Shown here: in pieces, positions 55,460 to 64,000 of the stretch
Position numbering within the stretch: the stretch's first letter is position 1
How the letters are laid out: each line of letters begins with the position of its first letter
Assembly (NCBI GenBank): GCA_037903475.1
Contig: JBAJFG010000357.1
Coordinates: forward strand, 1 to 64,000
DNA: 64,000 nt
Direction of reading: 5' to 3'
From: Ancylostoma caninum
Lineage: Eukaryota; Nematoda; Chromadorea; Rhabditida; Ancylostomatidae
The notes under the pieces: model-generated
Seen by the model: the letters and a program-made list of their open reading frames with translations, nothing else
The model's database searches: none
Told to the model about the DNA's origin: nothing
Translations under genes and position numbers: made by a program

Positions 55460-56285
55460 TGAATCCAGCGGTCTTATTTACATGTTTAACGCGCGGTCTG
55501 TTTGCAATAAACTCCCGGAATTGCAACTCCTTTTTGCATCTAACCCGCTGATGGTATTTATTACCGAAACTTGGTGTAAACCAGATATTATTCACGACTC
55601 CACCATATCGCAAGGTTTCGATTACGATACCTATATATGTGACAGGGTTAACGGCATCGCAGGAGGTGGTACACTAGCATTAGTAAGTAAAGATGTTCGT
55701 CACCAACTCCTTTCATCTATCAGCATAACTCCATGCTGTCAATGCCTGGCACTAAACGTTGCTCACTTGCGAAATACTATTCGAGTCTTTCTCGCCTATT
55801 GAAGTCCCTCATGTGAACCAGTTGCTTTTAAAAAGGCCCTCGAGTTCATGAACGAATTCACTTCTGATAGCTCCGATATTTTGCTCCTCGGCGATTTCAG
55901 CTTTCCTTCTATCATTTGGTCTAACAACATCTCCACAAACAACGGCTGCTTTTCACCTAAAGATTTTCTGCATTTTTGTGACGAACATTCGCTGCAGCAA
56001 CTAGTGTCAGCTCCTACACATGGTCGGAATATCTTGGATCTCATACTTACCAATAACTGTGAAATCATACATGAAATTAAAGTCCTTCCCCCTTTCTCTA
56101 CGTTTGATCACACCCACATTTCATTTGAACTCAACGCCTCCTATACACATCCAACATAATCAGCCTACTATTTGGACTTCCGCAAGAAAACTACTCTGCC
56201 ATTATTAAAGATCTCAAGATCTCTTGAAAATCAACTGGCGTGATCTCCTTTTTTCCGCTGCTACTGCTGATGAGTGCTATAACAT
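55460..56285 (+). pseudogene. Endonuclease domain of CR1-like LINE 3
   Basis: Apurinic-type endonuclease motifs in order: MFNARSVCNKLPELQLLF, FITETWCKPDIIHDS with the catalytic Glu, GGGTLALVSKDV, LLLGDFSFPSIIWSN with the Asp, APTHGRNILDLILTNN, and PPFSTFDHTHISF, where the usual Ser of SDH is Phe. A TGA at about 55801 and a frame change after 56160 disrupt it. The end reads TADECYNIYL and continues, after removal of the foldback, at 58773 as HFCNEIISHHVPITY. This aligns with SYSNFVSICHDLIEKYVPLL in LINE 1. Confidence 0.83.
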
Positions 56286-56292
56286 CTACCTA

Positions 56293-58772
56293 CAATACTG
56301 CTCATGGGATCGCGAAAACCGACGGTCGCTCCGCGGAGTCACCGTCGCGCACCGTCGCTTCGCTATAACGTGCTTAGAACTGCCCCAATCAAAGCGTTTT
56401 GGTCACCAATCGATTTGTCTCGTCGAGATCTTTCGAATGACCTACCGAATATGGGGGTATGCCTTCTGCTTACTGGTTTTCGCCAAGTAATCGATATATC
56501 GATCGATGCAGTGTAATGGATCGAATCTGTAGTAGCAGAAATACGCGCGAAGAGTCGGAACTGAAGCTCGATTTCGATGATTTTCTCTAAACAAGGGCAA
56601 AAACTTCCAAAATCACGCACGAAGGCGCAGAAGTGGGCAAACTCTACATGATTTCAAAGACATCCGATTTTCGACGAGGTTGCTGATGGAGCGCACCGTT
56701 TCATCGCAACTAGGTAACCTGAATGGGGAATGATAGCAGGTTGGGAATAACTCTTTATGCACTAGAAGTCCTGCGAGTGGCTTTGCCGCTGGTCTGCTAA
56801 TCTCGATGTTACTCTCGCTCAAAGTGCGAACTTTTGCTGTCCCCTGTGAAAACCTCGATGTTGAGGAAGCTACAACTCCTCAATGGGATGAGCTACCGAC
56901 CTATCTAAGGAAAGGTGATCAAGAACAATGAGTGCTCTTCCAGAAATTGTAGTTGCGATGGTTCCAGCCGCCCTCGCTTGTCACCTAGGACCGCGTTAAT
57001 TTTGCTAGAAATTAAGGCGCATTCCTGTATCTGTCTCTAACAGCCCTGGAAGAGCGGTTGGACAATGGGAGCCTATGCACTCTTGAAGAACTCGTAAGTG
57101 AGCACATTCTATGTGAAAAGGGTAAGTTTTCCAGAGATTCGATTTTCCAGCACTATGTATTAACTCATGCAAAGCTTCCCTTTGGAAGCGAGGGTCCCAC
57201 AACGACGCGTTTGTGGTGGGTTCCAGGTTCAATGCCCACCCGCTGAATCCGCTGAATTTGCAAAATGCTAGAAAAGATGAAAAAACTCCGTATGAGGGGT
57301 TTCTAAAGGCGGTTGCGGTTTTTTTTCATTGATTTTCGCATGGCGCAGTGGCTAAGCGTCTTGTCTGGCGAGCAACAGGTGGAGGGTTCGATGCCCGAGT
57401 TTGACAAAGTTTTGCAAAATGTTCCTTTATGAAGATTGATGTGCCGAACACTTTCATAACGGAACTCCGGACCCTTCTTCATTCAAAAAAAAAACTATCC
57501 AAAACAGTCATCTATGGAACACAACGAGTTAGCATATCATGTATCGTTCTCATCCAGCGTTCGCCAGACAAGACGCTTAGCCACTGCGCCATGCGAAAAT
57601 CAATACATTCAGGTCATTTAAACATTGACTTAACGTGAAGGAACATTTTGCAAAACTTTGTCAAACTCGGGCATCGAACCCTCCACCTGTTGCTCGCCAG
57701 ACAAGACGCTTAGCCACTGCGCCATGCGAAAATCAATGAAGAAAAACCGCAACCGCCTTTAGAAACCCCTCATACGGAGTTTTTTCATCTTTTCTAGCAT
57801 TTTGCAAATTCAGCGGATTCAGCGGGTGGGCATTGAACCTGGGACCCACCACAAACGCATCGTTGTGGGACCCTCGCTTCCAAAGGGAAGCTTTGCATGA
57901 GTTAATACATAGTGCTGGAAAATCGGATCTCTGGAAAACTTACCCTTTTCACATAGAATGTGCTCACTTACGAGTTCTTCAAGAGTGCATAGGCTCCCAT
58001 TGTCCAACCGCTCTTCCAGGGCTGTTAGAGACAGATACAGGAATGCGCCTTAATTTCTAGCAAAATTAACGCGGTCCTAGGTGACAAGCGAGGGCGGCTG
58101 GAACCATCGCAACTACAATTTCTGGAAGAGCACTCATTGTTCTTGATCACCTTTCCTTAGATAGGTCGGTAGCTCATCCCATTGAGGAGTTGTAGCTTCC
58201 TCAACATCGAGGTTTTCACAGGGGACAGCAAAAGTTCGCACTTTGAGCGAGAGTAACATCGAGATTAGCAGACCAGCGGCAAAGCCACTTGCAGGACTTC
58301 TAGTGCATAAAGAGTTATTCCCAACCTGCTATCATTCCCCATTCAGGTTACCTAGTTGCGATGAAACGGTGCGCTCCATCAGCAACCTCGTCGAAAATCG
58401 GATGTCTTTGAAATCATGTAGAGTTTGCCCACTTCTGCGCCTTCGTGCGTGATTTTGGAAGTTTTTGCCCTTGTTTAGAGAAAATCATCGAAATCGAGCT
58501 TCAGTTCCGACTCTTCGCGCGTATTTCTGCTACTACAGATTCGATCCATTACACTGCATCGATCGATATATCGATTACTTGGCGAAAACCAGTAAGCAGA
58601 AGGCACACCCCCATATTCGGTAGGTCATTCGAAAGATCTCGACGAGACAAATCGATTGGTGACCAAAACGCTTTGATTGGAGCAGTTCTAAGCACGTTAT
58701 AGCGAAGCGACGGTGCGCGACGGTGACTCCGTGGAGCGACCGTCGGTTTTCGCGATCCCATGAGCAGTATTG
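56293..58772. mobile_element. 2.5-kb palindromic foldback element
   Basis: Two arms of about 1,135 bp, 56293-57427 and 57638-58772, are inverted copies of each other with over 99 percent identity around a 210-bp spacer. Ends are CAATACTGCTCATGGGATCG and complement, flanked by TA (56291-56292 and 58773-58774). The empty site, reconstructed by removal, restores the LINE 3 reading. There is no transposase. Long-arm, TA-target foldbacks are known in worms (Tc4/Tc6-type). Each arm contains a tRNA-like promoter pair, and the spacer holds a third partial copy of that region (57556-57605). Confidence 0.9.
57341..57396 (+). repeat. tRNA-like A and B boxes in the left foldback arm
   Basis: A box TGGCGCAGTGGCTAAG (57341-57356) and B box GGGTTCGATGCCC (57384-57396) with tRNA-like spacing. 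A mirror copy is at 57669-57724 on the minus strand. Acceptor-stem pairing is absent, so this is a SINE or tRNA relic carried by the foldback. Confidence 0.6.
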
Positions 58773-58890
58773 TACACTTTTGTAACGAAATTATATCACA
58801 TCATGTCCCTATCACATATCAACAAGGCAAAAGTACCCCATCACAATTCGCAAAAAAGTTCGCTTCCTTGACCGAGTATTTCAGACGTTC

Positions 58891-60109
58891 CGTCCAGCTT
58901 TTCAGCCGTTGGATGGTTCGTGGCGCCTACTAGGAGATCATGAGTGCTTCCCACCTCCAGAGAGCTGAACAACTTCAGACATCAGGTGGCATGCTGCTGG
59001 TCCCAGCAGCCCGACCAATTTCGTCGCCATTGAAGCGCTGCTGCTGAGTTAGCGAGGATCATGAGTCAGGCGAACAACAGACTGGTTCAATTCTGCGTCT
59101 GATACAATCCTACGTGTATTTTCGCATATTGCGCTGCTTGTACGCTGGGTATGAGCTCTACGTACTGCATAGCGTCGAGTTCCGGCAAAACCTCGAACTT
59201 GAAGACTTTCACAGGTGCCAGCTTTTTATTTCTTAACGTTTCCTTTCTATTCATTTCCTGTCAAATCACCCTTCTCACCGGCGCTTGAGCTAGCCTATTT
59301 CGTCTACCACCTACCCTGTTTGGCACTCGTTATGACTCCGAGCTCATCACTTGTCCCTAAAATCTGACCTAATCCATCCAACAATGGTCTCTCCGGACTG
59401 CAACGTTTCGAAATTGTCCAACACCTGCCGCTGTTAGAGCAGGGGTGTTGATCGGAGTTTGAGCTGTGGAATGAACGATGTGCTGTATTGCGAAACTGCC
59501 CTCTCATTAGTCACGTTTCCGCTTTGCGACATTATCATGGACGGGCGCATATACAACACAGTGAAAGAAGATGAGAATGCACGACAATATTTTCATTCAG
59601 ATAGAATCACCATTGCTCTTTTTTTAATATGTCCAACAGCGACGGACATGATAGGCGGAGAAACCAGTATCAACAAGACACATAGGCCATCCCACACATG
59701 TAATGAGCGTGATGTCTGTGGCTTATATAAAGGAACAGCAACATGGTACGTCGTCTTCACAATCTCTCGTATCTTATATTTAAACGGATATTTGATTTTT
59801 CAGTGTTCCTATAACGTTAATAAATTGGTCGAAGCTACCTCCAATATCACTTAGTACTTGGTTTTTTTATAGTTTTGTTCCGAAATATTCCGAATTCTCA
59901 ATACGAGACTATGCAATGTATTTTTGCTGCCCACAAATTTTTCAAAGATGAAAACGACATTATTTAGGCTATATGAATTGTTTTTCAGTTTGAGGGTGTA
60001 TCCATAATATACTAACACTCTAAAAAACGTAGCACAATTCCGCGCCATTTCACCCCCCCCCCCCGATTAGTAAAGTGTTGAGGAAGTTTTCTTGTGTGAT
60101 TTCAGAAGG
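58891..60109. other. Unassigned sequence
   Basis: No recognised gene. A plus-strand frame at about 59539-59755 with a GTACGT donor and a TTTTTCAG acceptor at about 59804 could be part of a small cysteine-containing gene (HRPSHTCNERDVCGLYKG), but there is no family match I can name. A C-run at 60054-60064 precedes the next gene. Confidence 0.4.
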
Positions 60110-60421
60110 ATGAGAGCGTTCCTACTGTTGCTTGCCATTACCGTTGCCGTCGCATTATCTGCAGTGGGAGATCTTGATCACACCTCAGACTGCTTCATAT
60201 GTAGGCGCGTTCTTGTAGCTGCACTTTGGGCTCCAGGAGCCAGTTCTTACGAAGAAGTAAGCCTTGCCCACTTTTGACAACCTCTATGAAGCGAAGCGAG
60301 AAATTTGCAGAGGTTCGACCGAGCCTGCAATCACTATAAATCATTCGTGAAGAAGAGACCGATCTGCAACCAGATTGCATCTGAATTCTTGGCGAGCAGC
60401 TGCTTGAGGGACAAATTCAAA
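60110..60421 (+). CDS. Secreted saposin-like (SapB) protein, first two exons
   Basis: Exon 1 (60110-60256) starts MRAFLLLLAITVAVALSA, a clear signal peptide, then DCFICRRVLVAALW. Exon 2 (60311-60421) reads RFDRACNHYKSFVKKRPICN and FLASSCLRDKFK. The splice is GTAAGC to TTTGCAG and is in phase. The CxxC pair, then single Cys residues at SapB-like spacing (five of the usual six), suggest a saposin-fold membrane-interacting protein of the kind nematodes secrete in the gut. The acceptor TGATTTCAG lies four bases before the ATG, as at trans-spliced worm genes. A strong donor (AAAGTGAGC) follows exon 2. A third exon from about 60471 (after CGACAG) stays open to about 60735 but looks unlike the family, so the end is uncertain. 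Confidence 0.6.
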
Positions 60422-62544
60422 GTGAGCATATACTAATTGAAAGAATTCTCATTTATTAACTCCTTCGACAGAAGCAAGGGGTAGTCCGATGGAGAGGTCA
60501 ACACTCTCATCACACTCCTCTTAGTAATTTTGTGTTAAACTATGGAGCCTCGTTGTGTAGCATAAATTTGCCGCTATGCATTCTGGCACATTCTGGGGCC
60601 GAATTCCACATTGGCCTCGGCCAGTCACCTTTAGCCGGCCAGATTTGGCCGCCGACACGTCCTCTATCTTTTTTGTGTGGTTACGTGATGTATACTGTGG
60701 GCACATTTCTCATAGAATTCCTTCTAAGTTCGCAGGTAGGGGCTATCCAATATGTCAAACGTGTTTAGCGGTCAAGAAAAGCGGCCACGTTGCTTGCCTC
60801 TTGAAAGGCTTCCAAATGTGGCTGGAATCTTCAAAAAAGTTGAAAGGAACTTCGCATAGGGGGTTTACAGTAGAATTCAGTCAGTGAACACATGATCAGT
60901 TTAAACAATCGCTAGCTACCATGCCAACCTTTTTTACGTTTCCGAAATCAGAATACACATCATTTACGACTCCTTACATCAGATTTTTCACTTTTAATTT
61001 TACAAAGCGGTACCTATGTGAGCGGAGAGCTGCATTATAAATGGAACAGGAAACATTAGTTGAACTGCAGTTATTATAAAGGGTTGTTGCTCAAATGAGA
61101 AAAACCAAGAAGACGACGCAACTGTTTGTTTACATCTTTGCCTTTTTCTCAGACATTCCATGAATTGGACAAGCAATCATCTGCGTTCCTATTCGTGAAG
61201 TAGGCGCATTATGCCATTTGCTTTGCTAAACGGTCCCTATTCAGTTGATTCGTGACTGATCATCGGGTGCAAAAGAGTATGTACTAGCATATCAGCCGAA
61301 CAGTAACCATGTAGCAAATAAATGGCAAGCATTCATCTACATTTATTTTAGGAATAGGAGCGCAGACTACATGCCGCTTCAATCCTCTGAAAGTCTCAGT
61401 ACGTTACTGGATATATTATGGTTAACAAGATTAACAATAAGTTTGATTTAGTGTACGCGTTTGTGACATTCCAAAGATCTGTCAACAATTACACCCAAAT
61501 CACGAAAGATGAAGAAAGTTTCTTGTCATCGATGAAACTTAATAGGAATGGAGGTTTCTCTCCATTTCCTTTGCGACTAGCGGTTTTTTCTAGTCAGAAA
61601 ATCAGCACATTTCTCTTAGACACTGGTAGTACAGGGTTCCGAAGAAAAACAATATCGTGGGCCGTCAAACATTCTTAGAGGTGCGGCGCGTATTCGGGAA
61701 ACATCTGGAGAATATAATGTATAAGACGAAACTCAGATACTATTTTGCCTTTAGCGGAAGAGAAGAAACACATAATGGCAGAATATAATTGCTCGAAACT
61801 TAGACATTCACATCGGTTATTTCAGGGTCGCTCTACACTTGATGTGCGAGAAGCATTAAGCATTACACATTTGTGAATTTGACTTCCCGCATGTATATTG
61901 CCCAGATGGAAAATGGATCGACTTCGATTAAACTATAGACATGAGATAAATCTTTTCAGCTTTTACTGCTTCTGCTTGTCTTGTTAAGGCACACACGCGA
62001 TGTGTGATCAAATTACGTGAAATTTCTCTAAACAGCTATGGAACACACATTACATTGCCCTTCCGCATGCCTTACTTGCGAGAGGAAGACAAGATACTCA
62101 GACGAATCCAATTCTCCACAGAAGCGCTTCCTTGACAATTTGGAATTATTGAACCGCACATGTGAGTGGAGTTAGATGAGTGGGACTGGGAACTCCGCAC
62201 TAGGGAGCAATAAAGGTATTTTTTCTCTGTCTCGTACTCCGTCGTGCGAAGTAGATGTCGGTCTAGAACATGAAATTCCTGAGTGAACTGAACCGGACTT
62301 AACATGAAGTAAACTCAAATGATTTTTTGAGCAATAAGTAGATCACCTAATACCTCCGTAGCCACACATGGATAGCGCAATATCCCGTTCAAAATGGCTT
62401 TTTGCTGTCACATCAAAACCATAGGCTTTCAGTTTACAAATTGGTTATCAGTCAAATGAGCATCCGTCCTTTCATTTTGACGTGCCTGTCATAAACTACG
62501 CACCGTAGTGACTTTGTAAAAGAGACAGTATCCGAAAAATATAA
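60422..62544. other. Unassigned sequence
   Basis: Possible third exon of the saposin-like gene at about 60471-60735; otherwise nothing recognised. Short frames only, AT-rich. Confidence 0.4.
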
Positions 62545-63250
62545 TGCCAGGAGAGAATATAAAATAAATAAATATTGCCGGAGCGCCAAAAGTGGAGTCG
62601 TTCACGTTCTCTGTCATGGACAGATCAGTCGATTGTCAAAAACTCCATATTCGTATAAGAAGTAGCGCAGGTCTCAAACTCCAGATGCCGCACGAAGTTC
62701 ACGCCCTGTTTGCAATCCTACAATCCCAAAAAGCATCTAGGTTTCACAGATAATTACAGATATACAGATAATTTCTCCATATTCTCATTTCTTATCCTAG
62801 TAGTGCTCTAAGGACATATGTATTCACTAATGCAGTGGATCACAGTATTACAGCACCATCATACTCCTGCCACAACCTCCCCGGAGAGACGATCTGGTTT
62901 AGCAAAACATAGAGGTGGGAAACCTTCTCAACCTACATGTGCGCACTTGTGCTTCCTGTCATCGTGGAGAAACCTAGCTCTATCTACAGGGATTATGCAA
63001 TCTAGAAATGGTTCGTTTTGGAACGAAATTTAAGTTAGAAAGGATGTCACAACGTGAGGCGCCGGCATCATTCAGAACATGGGGTGCTCAAAACAAATGC
63101 AGGATTACTGGACACCTCCGGTACAGAGTGGTCGAGTTTGAAGTTATTAACCATTATCACTCGGAATCGCTTCCGCTTACCGTTTTTTTTGCGACTTCCG
63201 AAAGACCTGCAGGAGATATCTAGCAGAGAAATTTAAGCAGCATTTGAAGG
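62545..63250. repeat. Dispersed repeat, copy 2 (no mariner)
   Basis: Matches 16255-16292 joined to 17562-18250. At the position of the mariner target it reads GAGCGCCAAAAGTGG, where copy 1 has GAACGCTA and TAAAAGTGG on either side. Confidence 0.75.
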
Positions 63251-64000
63251 AAGAGGACCTTACTCCGACCTCTCTGCCCGCGGTGAATCCGCGGTCCGCT
63301 CGAGGTGGGGAGTCGGTTCGCCACCGCGGGGAGCGTGCAAATGGAAGGAAAGCCTCTTCCACCTTATGCTCAGACAATCGAGGAGCTCTTCCCTCGGTGG
63401 GCAAGACCTGTTCCGCCCCTGGTCGGCCCCCAGCAGCACAAATGGAACAGTGCTGTGGCGAGCAGCACAAAATGAAACTAGTTCGACGGCCCCTTCTCAG
63501 ACAACTTAGAAGCTCTTCCCTCCACCGATATCGGCTCTCCTCGATCGACAATTGACAGAGAACTGATTTTGCGATCTAGTTGGCATTTTAGCTAAGGGGA
63601 TTATAGGGGTCTTTTCCCCTCACAATGAGGCTAGAACTATAGGGGGATTGTCGTATAGAGAAGGATGGAGGGGAAAATCGCGCCCGCGGGCCAGTGGGGG
63701 CCGCGGGCCAGGCTGGCTGCAGGGGCTGCCGCTGCCGGCCAGCCGGCCGTGGACAGCCCGGTCACGAAATGAAAACACACAATATGTAGTAAAATAGTTT
63801 ATTATGGTAATAAAACGTTACAAGACTATTACTTCAAGTACCAGTGATGGCAGAGGTGAAATGTAAATACTGGTGATGTAAAAGATAAAACAAAATCAAC
63901 GAAATATACAATATGTACACAAAAAAGCGGTGGCAAATATAATGTAACGAAAAAAGAAACATTCACGATCACAGTAAAAAAAAAAACTTCTCACCTCAAT
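63251..64000. other. Unassigned GC-rich then AT-rich sequence
   Basis: 63251-63550 is GC-rich with an open frame on either strand but no recognised domain (one reading contains PYAQTIEELFPRWARPVPPL). 63660-63760 is very GC-rich. TTTATT at 63798 would be an AATAAA on the minus strand, so a minus-strand gene may end here, but no coding exon was found. Confidence 0.35.

Larger units (their letters stand above)
46690..58890 (+). mobile_element. CR1-like LINE 3, split by an LTR element and a foldback
   Basis: Pieces 46690-47358, 55255-56292 and 58773-58890 are consecutive parts of one plus-strand LINE: ORF1, endonuclease, and the linker toward RT. The interruptions are the LTR-bounded element 47359-55254 (target duplicate GCCG) and the foldback 56293-58772 (target TA). 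Sequence similarity ends near 58890, so the RT half is missing. Confidence 0.82.

Noticed and set aside
57341..57396. Functional tRNA gene in the foldback
   Set aside because: No acceptor-stem pairing; the sequence is duplicated by the palindrome.
56304..58761. Pairs of identical ORFs on opposite strands
   Set aside because: They are mirror images produced by the palindromic foldback; none shows a domain.
56293..58772. Assembly inversion artefact as the cause of the palindrome
   Set aside because: TA flanks, several arm mismatches, a distinct spacer and restoration of the LINE reading on removal favour a real element, though long reads would settle it.
59459..59854. 131-codon ORF as a gene
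   Set aside because: One possible splice pair and some cysteines, but no leader, no family resemblance and no supporting neighbours.
63177..63555. ORFs of 103 and 124 codons on opposite strands
   Set aside because: GC-rich DNA gives open frames on both strands; no domain was seen.

Overview
The window looks like accessory, transposon-saturated DNA from a nematode, most likely a strongylid such as a hookworm. The reasons are an RTE-type non-LTR element of the kind common in strongylids, many mariner elements (one with a cecropia/Hsmar1-like transposase, the type described in dog hookworm), pyrimidine-rich TTTTCAG splice acceptors, a likely trans-splice acceptor four bases before an ATG, and a nematode-type chemoreceptor fragment. 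The species call is inference from family content. Nothing bacterial or viral was seen.

Layout. 0.6-4.2 kb: a mariner split by a non-autonomous Helitron (family A) that carries a 60-bp tandem array. 5.7-6.1 kb: the last two exons of a serpentine receptor. 6.4-6.7 kb: a tRNA-derived SINE with a clean target-site duplication. 7.8-9.1 kb: a degraded mariner. 9.7-12.9 kb: remains of a DIRS/PAT-like retroelement. 14.0-16.0 kb: a TG microsatellite abutting a truncated RTE element. 16.3-17.6 kb: a mariner inside a dispersed repeat. 18.3-25.1 kb: a CR1-like LINE split by a second family-A Helitron, itself split by a mariner deletion derivative. 25.4-26.7 kb: a mariner with a nearly intact transposase gene. 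26.9-37.5 kb: family-B Helitron copies, a 7.2-kb segment bounded by inverted repeats that holds the best cellular gene of the window (eight exons in phase) plus a TIA-1/TIAR pseudogene, and several MITEs. 40.7-45.6 kb: a mariner split by a near full-length CR1-like LINE and by a Mutator-type MITE. 45.8-46.7 kb: a minus-strand family-B Helitron fragment. 46.7-58.9 kb: a third CR1-like LINE interrupted by a 7.9-kb LTR-bounded element and by a 2.5-kb palindromic foldback. 60.1-60.4 kb: exons of a small secreted cysteine-rich, saposin-like protein. The rest has no recognisable gene.

The strongest results are insertions whose removal restores an older sequence. Deleting the Helitron at 19404-21842 re-joins the reading frame of the LINE reverse transcriptase. 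Deleting the one at 1776-4091 re-joins a 1,274-bp mariner. Deleting the foldback at 56293-58772 re-joins the linker region of a third LINE. These fix element boundaries to the base and give relative ages. Two Helitron families share a 3' hairpin end and a 60-bp-type internal array but have unrelated 5' ends.

There is no operon-like or pathway logic here. Protein-coding content of the host is limited to the receptor tail, the multi-exon gene, the TIAR pseudogene and two saposin-like exons. Most apparent ORFs are retroelement pseudogenes or artefacts of tandem repeats whose period is a multiple of three.
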